Source: Roseivirga sp. UBA6061 | GTDB taxonomy: Bacteria > Bacteroidota > Bacteroidia > Cytophagales > Cyclobacteriaceae | Direction of reading: 5' to 3' | Length of the DNA: 64,000 nucleotides | Assembly: GCA_002427745.1 (NCBI GenBank) | Contig: DIYF01000177.1 | Coordinates: forward strand, 124,001-188,000 | In this document: positions 53,355 through 61,201 of the stretch, piece after piece | Layout: each line of letters begins with the position of its first letter | Numbering within the stretch: position 1 is the stretch's first letter | Notes under the pieces: generated by a model | What the model saw: only the letters and a program-made list of their open reading frames with translations | Database searches by the model: none | What the model was told of the DNA's origin: nothing | Position numbers and translations under genes: made by a program

Positions 53355-53959
53355 TGTTTTTAGAGCCCCAAAGCAAAATATCTAAAGAGCACACCGCTGG
53401 TTCCATTGAAGTAGTCTGTGGCTGCATGTTTTCGGGTAAAACCGAAGAGCTGATCAGGCGACTCAGAAGAGCTTCTATTGCCAGGCAAAAAGTAGAAATC
53501 TTCAAACCTGCCATCGATGTACGCTATGATGATGAAGATGTGGTATCGCATAATAAAACTGCGATTCGCTCTACTCCGGTGCAGTTTGCCTCGGATATCA
53601 TTCTGCTCTGTGGCGACAGTGATGTGGTAGGTATTGATGAAGCCCAGTTTTTCGATGATCAGATTGTAGACGTCTGCCGCAAACTGGCCAACAATGGAAA
53701 ACGCGTAATTGTAGCCGGACTCGATATGGATTCCAATGGCAATCCCTTCGGTCCTATGCCCTATTTGCTGGCCATTGCTGAGTTTGTTACAAAGCTTCAT
53801 GCCATCTGCACCATAAGTGGCTCACTGGCTTCGTTCTCTTACAGGCTCACCGATTCAGAAAAAACCGTTGAGCTGGGAGAACAGGATATCTATCAGGCCA
53901 GAAACAGAAAGTACTTCTACGAAGGGCTGAGTGAGAAAAAGGAAAACAAAGAAAGTTGA
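53354..53959 (+). CDS. tdk: Thymidine kinase, type II, with degenerate zinc site
   Basis: A 201-residue thymidine kinase. Walker A CGCMFSGKTEELIRRLRRA, Walker B VVGIDEAQFFDD and the thymidine-binding lasso FGPMPYLLAIAEFVTKLHAI are all intact. The zinc finger usually has two CxxC-type pairs. Here the first is CTIS and the second reads YQARNRKYFYEG, so three of the four cysteines are missing. Phosphorylation of thymidine is expected to persist. Start overlaps the ferredoxin stop by one base. Confidence 0.93.
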   Translation: MFLEPQSKISKEHTAGSIEVVCGCMFSGKTEELIRRLRRASIARQKVEIFKPAIDVRYDDEDVVSHNKTAIRSTPVQFASDIILLCGDSDVVGIDEAQFFDDQIVDVCRKLANNGKRVIVAGLDMDSNGNPFGPMPYLLAIAEFVTKLHAICTISGSLASFSYRLTDSEKTVELGEQDIYQARNRKYFYEGLSEKKENKES

Positions 53960-56199
53960 AAAGGATCACAGCAACGCTGTTGGTAGTACTGGGACTCGTT
54001 ATTTATATGCCCTTAAGGTCTCAGGGAGAAATACCCATTCTTACCTGGCGTTCGCATTTCTCCTACAACCAGATTATTGATATTACCAATTCTGCAGACC
54101 GTATCTTTGCTGCAGCTCCCAACGGGCTCTTTTATGTGGACCTGGATGAGCTTTCGGTAAACAAACTCACAAAAAACGATGGGCTTTCTGATGTAAGCAT
54201 CGGGGCCATTGGCTATGCACAAAACGAAGAAATTCTGGTAATCGGTTATGCCAATGGTAATATTGACCTTGTAGCATCCGGCACTATCACCAATATCAAA
54301 ACCTTCCGGGACGCCTCATTGATTGGAGGGAAAACATTCCATGATATTACCTTCAATAATGGTCTGGCCTATCTTTCCAGTGATCAGGGTGTACTGGTAG
54401 TTGATCTTGATACTAAGGAAATTATAGAGTCTTACCAGAACCTGGATGAGGGAGGCAAGCGACTTGCTGTCAATGAGATCACTTTTTTTCAGGACAGGAT
54501 ATTTGCTGCTACTCCAAAGGGAATGCTCTCAGCCAGTATGAGTTCGGAGGTGAACCGGCAGGATTTCAATAACTGGGACCGGGAGCTGACCGACTTGACA
54601 TTTACCGGTGTAGGAACCAATACCAATGAACTGGTGGCTTCTTCAGGAAACATTTTATATCAGTTTCTGGCCAACCGCTGGGTACCGGCTTTTACCTTCG
54701 ATCAACCTATTGAGGACTTTCAAGTACTTATTGACAAAGGCATTGTACTCACCAATAACGGACTCTTCGAAGTAATGCGTGATGTGAGCCCGCTATTTGA
54801 TCTGCCTTTAAGTGAAAATACAGCTTCCAACCTGCTGGTAAATGGCAGTAGCTTTTGGGTGGGAGACGACCTTAACGGGCTTACAAGGTATACATCAGGG
54901 GAAGGAGAATCTTTTTTACCCAACGGGCCCTCGAGTGATGATGCCTGGAGTCTTCATACACAGGGCAGTGAGGTACTGTTGCTGCACGGTGGCTTCAGCG
55001 AAGATGAAAGGACCCTGGGCAGAGCCGGTACACTTTCTACTTTCACTGTGGCAGACGGTTGGCGAAACACTCCTCTCACAGCTAATAACCTGGACCTTTT
55101 CGACCTGGTGGATTATCAGACAACCAGTGCGGAAGAAGCCCCGTTTTATCTGGCCTCCTTTGATCGCGGACTTATTTCTGTATCCGATGATAATACTGAG
55201 GTGGTCAATGAGGTATCTGCAGGCAGCACACTCAATACATCGGGCAGTTCTGTAAACATGACTGGTATTGCCCATGAGGCCGGAGCAATATGGATGACCA
55301 ATTTTGGTTTCAGTAATTCACTCCATCGCTGGGAAATAGCCACAGATACCTGGACCTCTTTTACACTTGGCAATAGCCGGGCTCCCTTTCCCCTTGATAT
55401 TTTTATCGCTCCGAATGGAGACAAATGGCTGCCCGTTGATCCGGACCGGGGTGGAGGCATTCTGGTTTTTAATGAAACAACAAACCGGGAACGCTACCTC
55501 AATACCAATGGCGGGCAGGGTGGACTCCCTGGCAGACAAATCACCTCCCTTGTGCTGGATGATGATTTCTTCATCTGGGTAGGTACCAGTGACGGCATTG
55601 CTTTTTTCCCCAACTTCGGCTCCATATTGGATGGTGGCTCCTTGTCGGCCAGTGTGCCTATTTTCGAAAACCGGGTGCTGCTCAGAGATGAGTTTATTAC
55701 CTCGATTGCGGTGGACCCGGGTAATAGAAAATGGTTTGGTACACAAACCAGCGGGCTCTGGCTTTTTAATGAAACGGGTGAAGAACTAGTCTATAACTTC
55801 ACAGCAGATAATAGTCCCCTGCCCTCTGATCATATCATCGCATTGACCATTGAACCGAAGAGCGGAGAGCTCTTTATCAGCACAGATAAGGGAACGGTAT
55901 CCTTTCGCAGTGATGCTACTGAAGGTACGGGCCAGCACAGCAACGTGACCATATCTCCTAACCCGGTACAAAGCAATGCCAACCGGGATGTGGTAATCAA
56001 CGGACTGGTAAATAATGCCCTGGTCAAAATCACCGATGTTTCAGGAAAGCTGGTAAGAGAAATAAGAGCCCAGGGCAGTACAGCTCTTTGGAATAGTCGT
56101 GACTATAACGGACAGAGAGTCCAAACAGGAGTCTATCTGGTCTTCTCTTCAAATGCAGATGGTACTGAGACCTTTGTTGGAAAAATTGCTGTTATCTGA
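53956..56199 (+). CDS. porZ: PorZ-like T9SS protein: two beta-propellers plus sorting domain
   Basis: A 747-residue exported protein starting at TTG 53956-53958 (TTGA overlap with tdk). Hydrophobic signal peptide RITATLLVVLGLVIYMPLRS, then WRSHFSYNQIIDITNSADRIF. Repeats of two-component-regulator-propeller type follow (GLFYVDLDELSVNKLTKNDG, SDVSIGAIGYAQNEEILVIG, QITSLVLDDDFFIWVGTSDG). The end is a T9SS type A domain: ISPNPVQSNANRDVVINGL and QTGVYLVFSS. In P. gingivalis PorZ sits on the surface, works with the sortase PorU and binds A-LPS. Confidence 0.88.
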   Translation: MKRITATLLVVLGLVIYMPLRSQGEIPILTWRSHFSYNQIIDITNSADRIFAAAPNGLFYVDLDELSVNKLTKNDGLSDVSIGAIGYAQNEEILVIGYANGNIDLVASGTITNIKTFRDASLIGGKTFHDITFNNGLAYLSSDQGVLVVDLDTKEIIESYQNLDEGGKRLAVNEITFFQDRIFAATPKGMLSASMSSEVNRQDFNNWDRELTDLTFTGVGTNTNELVASSGNILYQFLANRWVPAFTFDQPIEDFQVLIDKGIVLTNNGLFEVMRDVSPLFDLPLSENTASNLLVNGSSFWVGDDLNGLTRYTSGEGESFLPNGPSSDDAWSLHTQGSEVLLLHGGFSEDERTLGRAGTLSTFTVADGWRNTPLTANNLDLFDLVDYQTTSAEEAPFYLASFDRGLISVSDDNTEVVNEVSAGSTLNTSGSSVNMTGIAHEAGAIWMTNFGFSNSLHRWEIATDTWTSFTLGNSRAPFPLDIFIAPNGDKWLPVDPDRGGGILVFNETTNRERYLNTNGGQGGLPGRQITSLVLDDDFFIWVGTSDGIAFFPNFGSILDGGSLSASVPIFENRVLLRDEFITSIAVDPGNRKWFGTQTSGLWLFNETGEELVYNFTADNSPLPSDHIIALTIEPKSGELFISTDKGTVSFRSDATEGTGQHSNVTISPNPVQSNANRDVVINGLVNNALVKITDVSGKLVREIRAQGSTALWNSRDYNGQRVQTGVYLVFSSNADGTETFVGKIAVI

Positions 56200-56888
56200 T
56201 GATCTATCACAGTCGCGGCATAGTGCTTAACTACATCAAGTTCCGGGAGTCCTCTATTATCGTACGCGTTTTCACAGAGCGTTTTGGTATGCAAAGCTAT
56301 ATCGTAAACGGGGCCAGAAGCGCCAGATCCCGGGGTAAAATAGCGCTTTACCAGCCCCTGACCCTGCTGGACATGGTGGTATACCATAAAGCAGAAAAGG
56401 ACCTGCAGCGGATTTCCGAAGCCAAATCCAGCTTTCCGTTTACCAGTATTCCTTTCCACCCGGTAAAAACAGGCATCAGCATTTTCATTACTGAAGTGCT
56501 CACCAAGCTGCTCAGAGAGGAAACCGAAAATGAAGACCTTTTCAATTTTATGTTCAGCGCCATTCAGGTATTTGATCATCTTGAAGAAGGCGTGAATAAT
56601 TTCCATCTTCAGTTCCTGCTCAAGTGTAGTACCTACCTGGGTTTTAAGCCGGTATCAGCACAGGACTTCCTCTTACAACTTTCAGATTACGGACTCCATC
56701 TGACTACAGAAGATGAGGAACGCAGGATCATCGATGAATTTTTATCACAGCCTCTGGGCGATCCACTGAAAATCTCAAGCGCCTTTCGCAGAGAGTTATT
56801 AAGCCATATTCTGCGCTTTTATCAGCTGCATACCGATGCCCTTCGCGAGATCAAATCGCTGGAGGTATTGAAAGAAGTGCTCTCCTAA
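56199..56888 (+). CDS. recO: DNA repair protein RecO
   Basis: A 229-residue protein with the N-terminal OB-fold: MIYHSRGIVLNYIKFRESSI, then RVFTERFGMQSYIVNGARSA. A helical C-terminal domain follows. It aids RecR in loading RecA on SSB-coated DNA. Start ATG shares one base with the porZ stop. The CxxC zinc pair seen in some RecO proteins is not evident. Confidence 0.9.
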   Translation: MIYHSRGIVLNYIKFRESSIIVRVFTERFGMQSYIVNGARSARSRGKIALYQPLTLLDMVVYHKAEKDLQRISEAKSSFPFTSIPFHPVKTGISIFITEVLTKLLREETENEDLFNFMFSAIQVFDHLEEGVNNFHLQFLLKCSTYLGFKPVSAQDFLLQLSDYGLHLTTEDEERRIIDEFLSQPLGDPLKISSAFRRELLSHILRFYQLHTDALREIKSLEVLKEVLS

Positions 56889-56910
56889 GGCAGGAGCGTA
56901 TATAATTTAT

Positions 56911-56918
56911 TAAATTTG
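56911..56918 (+). promoter_or_regulatory. -7 box before the 2OG oxygenase gene
   Basis: TAAATTTG, a full TAnnTTTG match 22 bases before the ATG at 56941. No TTTG at -33 was seen. Confidence 0.45.
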
Positions 56919-56940
56919 GGTAACCTTCAAGTCCATTATC

Positions 56941-57912
56941 ATGAGCGAAAAACTTTTTGATGAAATCCCTTCATTAGATCTTGCAGACTTCACCAGTGGT
57001 GATCCACAAAAAAAACAAGCCTTTGTAGATGCCCTGGGAGAAGCATATAATAATATCGGCTTTGTTGCCATAAAGAATCATGGCCTGACAGATGAGCAAA
57101 CCGCACATTTGTATGATACCATTCAACAGTTTTTCTCTCTGTCTGATGAGGTAAAAACAAAGTATGAAGTACCAGAGCTGGCAGGGCAACGCGGATATAT
57201 AGGTAAGGGCAAAGAACATGCTAAAGGACGCACCACAGGTGACCTGAAAGAGTTCTACCATGTAGGACAGCATGTTACTGACAATGACCCGATCAAAGAT
57301 CAGTACCCGGATAATATCTGGCCTGAAGAGTTGCCGGAACTTGAAAATATTGGTTTAAAAGTTTACCAGACCCTCGAGGCAGCCGGTATAAAAATGCTCC
57401 AGGCCATTGCACTCTACCTTGGGCTGGATGAGCACTATTTTGATGACAAGGTCCACAATGGCAATAGTATTTTAAGGCCTATCCACTATTTCCCTATTGA
57501 GAACCCGGATGCTGTACCCGCTGACGCTGTAAGAGCTGCGGAACATGGCGACATCAACCTGATCACCCTGCTCATGGGAGCCAGTGCGGATGGGCTACAG
57601 GTACTGAGAAAAGACAATAAGTGGATTTCTATCACAGCTCTGCCAGATCAGGTAGTTGTGAATGTAGGTGATATGCTGCAAAGACTCACCAATAATAAAC
57701 TTAAGTCGACTATCCATAGGGTAGTGAATCCACCACGCGAACTGATGAAGACATCGCGTTACAGCATTCCGTTTTTCATGCACCCCAGGTCTGAAATGGA
57801 CCTTACCTGCCTTGAAAATTGCATCGACAGCGACAATCCTAAACAATATGATGACATTACAGCCGGTGAATTTCTGAATCAACGCCTGGCTGAGATTGGT
57901 CTGAAAAAGTAG
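56941..57912 (+). CDS. 2-oxoglutarate/Fe(II)-dependent oxygenase, isopenicillin N synthase family
   Basis: A 323-residue double-stranded beta-helix enzyme. The N-terminal DIOX_N region reads IPSLDLADFTSGDPQK and FVAIKNHGLTDEQ. The iron triad is in EHGDINLITLL (His-x-Asp) and STIHRVVNP (His). The 2-oxoglutarate-binding Arg-x-Ser is RYSIPFFMHP. Whether it uses 2-oxoglutarate or behaves like IPNS is not certain; the Arg-x-Ser supports 2-oxoglutarate. No antibiotic cluster surrounds it. Substrate unknown. Confidence 0.92.
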   Translation: MSEKLFDEIPSLDLADFTSGDPQKKQAFVDALGEAYNNIGFVAIKNHGLTDEQTAHLYDTIQQFFSLSDEVKTKYEVPELAGQRGYIGKGKEHAKGRTTGDLKEFYHVGQHVTDNDPIKDQYPDNIWPEELPELENIGLKVYQTLEAAGIKMLQAIALYLGLDEHYFDDKVHNGNSILRPIHYFPIENPDAVPADAVRAAEHGDINLITLLMGASADGLQVLRKDNKWISITALPDQVVVNVGDMLQRLTNNKLKSTIHRVVNPPRELMKTSRYSIPFFMHPRSEMDLTCLENCIDSDNPKQYDDITAGEFLNQRLAEIGLKK

Positions 57913-57933
57913 AGAGGTGTAAAGCCTTATGCT

Positions 57934-59112
57934 TTGATTAAGAAGATCAGATATTACATCTTCCTGCGGGATGTGCTCGTGTTGGCCGTCAGTGCTTTTG
58001 GCGGACCACAGGCTCACTTTGCCATGCTCATCAAGATCATGGTGAAAAAGCGAGGCTACCTTACGGAAGAAGAGCTGATCGAGCTTAATGCACTGTGTCA
58101 GGTGCTGCCGGGCCCCACCTCAACACAAACAATTACCGCAATAGGTTTCCGTATCGGAGGAGCCAACCTGGCTTATCTGACACTATTGGTCTGGATACTT
58201 CCGGCAGTATCTATCATGACCCTGGCGGGCATTCTGATCAATAACTATCAGGCCAAAAACTTCAGCCTGGAGTTTACCCGGTTTATCCAGCCCATGGCGG
58301 TGGGCTTTGTGAGCTATGGCGCCTACATCATTACCTCCAAAGTAATCAAGAGTAAAACGGCTATCGGGTTGATGATGCTTTCCGCCATTGTTACCTACTT
58401 TATTACCAAACCCATAGCACTACCCCTGGTATTTATTTTTGCCGGCTGTATTACGGCCTTTAAGTACAAAAAGCACGCTCCGGAGGAGAAGCAAAAGGTT
58501 AAAATTAAGTGGGGAAACTTCACCCTTTGGGGCCTGGTGCTAATCGCTGCTGCATTGCTGGGAGCTGTTACTCAGGACAGAATCGTATTGCTCTTCGAGA
58601 ACTTCTATCGAAACGGCAGTCTGATTTTCGGAGGAGGTCAGGTGCTGATTCCTTTTCTCAATACTGAATTTGTAGAGTTCAAAGGCTATCTGAGTTCTGA
58701 AGAATTTCTTTCAGGCTTTGGTATGGTGCAGGCCGTTCCCGGTCCTGTGTTTTCCTTCAGCTCATTCATCGGCTCTCTGTCTGTACGCGACATGGGCCTG
58801 GGTGCTCAGATTCTGGGTGGCTTTATCTCCGCTATTGGCATTTTTCTACCGGGCACCTTCCTTATCTTCTTCGTCATTCGGTTCTGGGAGGACCTGAAGC
58901 GCTACAGGGTCGTGCGGGCATCGTTGGAAGGCGTAAATGCTGCCAGTGCCGGCATGGTGGTCGCCTCTGCCTTTGTGCTCTTCCAGCCCATTGAGAACAA
59001 TGTGTTGAATGTATCTGTGGTGATTGGTACTTTCTTATTACTGACCTACACCAGGATACCCGCTCCCTTTATTATCCTGGCCGGCCTGCTGGCCGGATTC
59101 CTGCTTACCTGA
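57934..59112 (+). CDS. chrA: Chromate transporter family protein (CHR, long form)
   Basis: A 392-residue membrane protein with two homologous CHR halves. The first has VSAFGGPQAHFAMLIKIMVK and CQVLPGPTSTQTITAIGFRI. The second has FGGGQVLIPFLNTEFVE and GFGMVQAVPGPVFSFSSFIG. Members export chromate or take up related anions; the true ion here is unknown. The start is TTG at 57934-57936, since the nearby ATG at 57929 runs into a stop. It ends in an 8-base convergent overlap with the LD-carboxypeptidase gene. Confidence 0.9.
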   Translation: MIKKIRYYIFLRDVLVLAVSAFGGPQAHFAMLIKIMVKKRGYLTEEELIELNALCQVLPGPTSTQTITAIGFRIGGANLAYLTLLVWILPAVSIMTLAGILINNYQAKNFSLEFTRFIQPMAVGFVSYGAYIITSKVIKSKTAIGLMMLSAIVTYFITKPIALPLVFIFAGCITAFKYKKHAPEEKQKVKIKWGNFTLWGLVLIAAALLGAVTQDRIVLLFENFYRNGSLIFGGGQVLIPFLNTEFVEFKGYLSSEEFLSGFGMVQAVPGPVFSFSSFIGSLSVRDMGLGAQILGGFISAIGIFLPGTFLIFFVIRFWEDLKRYRVVRASLEGVNAASAGMVVASAFVLFQPIENNVLNVSVVIGTFLLLTYTRIPAPFIILAGLLAGFLLT

Positions 59113-59995
59113 AACTCAGGGTTACCTTATCTGAACTAGCTTCGAGTACAGCCGGCTTACCACAGATAAGGGTCAGGTTGTAGTTTTCATGTCCGGATGG
59201 AAAGCCATAAACTACCGGACAGTTAAGTGCACTCAAATGGGATTCCAGCACCTCCATGGTAGAATAGCCGAAGGTATCATTGTGGTCTTTCATGCTTGAA
59301 AAATCTCCTATGATAACCCCCTCAAGGTGCTCCAGTTTTCCTGCACGCTTTAGATGTACCAGCATCCGGTCCAGATGATAGATGTACTCTCCTACCTCCT
59401 CCAAAAAGAGAATCTTTCCGTCCGTATCTATCTCAGAAGAAGTCCCGATGGAATTACATATCATAGTAAGGTTACCACCAATAAGTGTCCCAACTCCCCT
59501 GCCCAAGCTGTTTTCTTTTCTGGTTTTGACCTCATACACTAATTCCTCTTCCATCAGTGCTTTTCTAAAAGATTCATCAGACCTGTCATCCCGGCAAAGA
59601 GAAGCGACCATCGGGCTATGCATGGAAGCGATATTGAGATTATCTAACCGACACAGCAGGCTCGTGATATCACTGAAACCACAGAACCATTTAGGGTATT
59701 TGTCAAGTGCGTCAAAATTGAGGTCATCCAGAATGCGTGTAGTGCCATAGCCCCCACGCGCCATCACCACGGCCTTTACCTCAGGATGGTCTATGGCCCA
59801 CTGCACATCCGATAACCTCTCCGCATCAGTGCCGGCAAAGAGATGGTGCTCTTTACGGGCATTATCACCTACTATGGGGTCCAGTCCCCAGGACCTGAGC
59901 AGCTCGAGGCCTTTACTCATATCTGATTGCAATCTCTTGGCAGGGTTGACAACCGCTACTTTATCTCCTTCTCTGAGCTTATCGGGAATAGTCAT
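59105..59995 (-). CDS. LD-carboxypeptidase, peptidase family S66
   Basis: A 296-residue enzyme cutting the L,D bond of murein tetrapeptides during wall recycling. N-terminal motif LREGDKVAVVNPAKRL, ARGGYGTTRILDDLN, then the nucleophile Ser108 in CGFSDITSL. The remaining triad is Glu199 in LFLEEVGEYIYHLDRML and His269 in GFPSGHENYNLTL. No signal peptide, as in E. coli LdcA. MccF-type immunity proteins share the fold. A terminator hairpin upstream separates it from ompH. Confidence 0.92.
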   Translation of the reverse strand: MTIPDKLREGDKVAVVNPAKRLQSDMSKGLELLRSWGLDPIVGDNARKEHHLFAGTDAERLSDVQWAIDHPEVKAVVMARGGYGTTRILDDLNFDALDKYPKWFCGFSDITSLLCRLDNLNIASMHSPMVASLCRDDRSDESFRKALMEEELVYEVKTRKENSLGRGVGTLIGGNLTMICNSIGTSSEIDTDGKILFLEEVGEYIYHLDRMLVHLKRAGKLEHLEGVIIGDFSSMKDHNDTFGYSTMEVLESHLSALNCPVVYGFPSGHENYNLTLICGKPAVLEASSDKVTLSFR

Positions 59996-60000
59996 GGCCT

Positions 60001-60030
60001 AAAATAAAAAAACCTCTTCGTTAGAAGAGG
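60001..60030 (-). terminator. Rho-independent terminator after the ompH genes
   Basis: CCTCTTC (60013-60019), loop GTTA, GAAGAGG (60024-60030): a perfect seven-base stem. On the minus strand it is followed by TTTTTTTATTTT (60012-60001). It would end the uppS-bamA-ompH-ompH transcript, 27 bases past the last stop codon. Confidence 0.88.
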
Positions 60031-60057
60031 CCTTAATTATTCGATTAATCAATTTTC

Positions 60058-60645
60058 TTAGTTACCGCTATTGTTAGCAGCTGTGGCCGCAGGAGCTCCC
60101 TCACCGTTAGCCTCTTTAGGCATAGGTACGCCCAGCTTGGCAAAAACAGCTTCGGTGATGTTATCTTCATCATTAGCAGCCAACACAATACCTCCGCCAC
60201 CTGCGATCTGAGCATTGAGGATCATTGCATAACCCTTTTCTTTTCTCACTTCATCGATAGCATTTTGCACTTTTTGATAAACAGGGTTCAACAAAGTAGC
60301 CTGCTTGTTGCCGTATGCCTGCTGTACCTGTACAGAAAAAGCTTCGAGGTCTGCATTCATTTTACGAATCTCATTCTCGCGCTCTTGCAATACAATTTGT
60401 GCGGCATTAGGGTCCTGTGCCATGGCCTGGAGTTGCTGAATCTTAGTATTGATTTCAGTTCTTTTACCATTCACCTGGCTACCCAGCTGCTTTTCGTAGG
60501 TTTCCAACTCGGAGTTGATACCCGCCATTTCCGGCATGTTAAAAACGATCGCGTCTATATTAGTATAGCCGATCTTAAAATTCTGTCCCATTGCAGCCAC
60601 TGTTGTCATCAGCAAAGCTGCCATTACAAATAATTTACGACTCAT
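60058..60645 (-). CDS. OmpH/Skp family periplasmic chaperone (second copy)
   Basis: A 195-residue protein with a signal peptide (KLFVMAALLMTTVAAMGQ) and a long coiled-coil region (about 40-140). The start of the mature part FKIGYTNIDAIVFNMPEM and the late KGYAMILNAQIAGGGGIVLA are typical OmpH. A low-complexity Ala/Asn-rich tail ends the protein. Skp trimers hold outer-membrane proteins for BamA. It follows the other ompH by 26 bases and is closed by the terminator at 60001-60030. Confidence 0.93.
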   Translation of the reverse strand: MSRKLFVMAALLMTTVAAMGQNFKIGYTNIDAIVFNMPEMAGINSELETYEKQLGSQVNGKRTEINTKIQQLQAMAQDPNAAQIVLQERENEIRKMNADLEAFSVQVQQAYGNKQATLLNPVYQKVQNAIDEVRKEKGYAMILNAQIAGGGGIVLAANDEDNITEAVFAKLGVPMPKEANGEGAPAATAANNSGN

Positions 60646-60671
60646 GATTTCTCCTCTTAAATTTTAACGTT

Positions 60672-61196
60672 CTAGTTATCTTGTTCCAGTAATCCCAATT
60701 CCTCAAGCACATATTCCGTATAGTCATGCTCCGGATTGGAATAAATGATTCCCACATCTGCGGCCTTATCCATAATGTAGTCTAATCCTCTTTTTTTTGC
60801 GACTACCTCAACGGCCTCCCAGAGCTTCTGCTGAAGCGGTCTGAGTAGCTCCTGTTGCTTTTTGAAAAAAAGCCCGTCAAATGCAAAAAGTTGCGACTGC
60901 TTTTCCAGAGCCTCCTGCTCTTTCTTGTCAATCTCAGCCTGGCGCTCCTTTTTCATCTCAGATGTAAAAGCAACCTGCTCCAGTCTGAACTTGGCTCGCA
61001 TCGTCTCTACTTCACTTAACAAACTCCGTACCTCTTTTTGGTAGTCCTTTGCTAACTGGTCTATTTCAGCCTTCTTCTGAGCGTACTCAGGCATCTTATT
61101 CAGAATATAATCTGAGTCGATGTGCCCGAGCTTTTGAGCAAGCGCGAAGTTAGATATTAAAAGTAATAATGCTATGGCGTTCAGAACTTTATACAT
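60672..61196 (-). CDS. OmpH/Skp family periplasmic chaperone (first copy)
   Basis: About 174 residues from ATG 61194-61196. This start gives a clean signal peptide (MYKVLNAIALLLLISNFALA) and sits 5 bases after the bamA stop, whereas a start at 61289 would lie inside bamA. Mature part: QKLGHIDSDYILNKMPEYA, a charged coiled coil, then KRGLDYIMDKAADVGIIYS. Tandem ompH genes behind bamA are the usual Bacteroidota arrangement. Confidence 0.93.
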   Translation of the reverse strand: MYKVLNAIALLLLISNFALAQKLGHIDSDYILNKMPEYAQKKAEIDQLAKDYQKEVRSLLSEVETMRAKFRLEQVAFTSEMKKERQAEIDKKEQEALEKQSQLFAFDGLFFKKQQELLRPLQQKLWEAVEVVAKKRGLDYIMDKAADVGIIYSNPEHDYTEYVLEELGLLEQDN

Positions 61197-61201
61197 AGTG
61201 A

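Noticed and set aside
57126..57912. Beta-lactam biosynthesis from the IPNS-like oxygenase together with the isopenicillin N epimerase-like enzyme
   Set aside because: The two genes are 15 kb apart among housekeeping genes, and no nonribosomal synthetase is present. Both families are broad.
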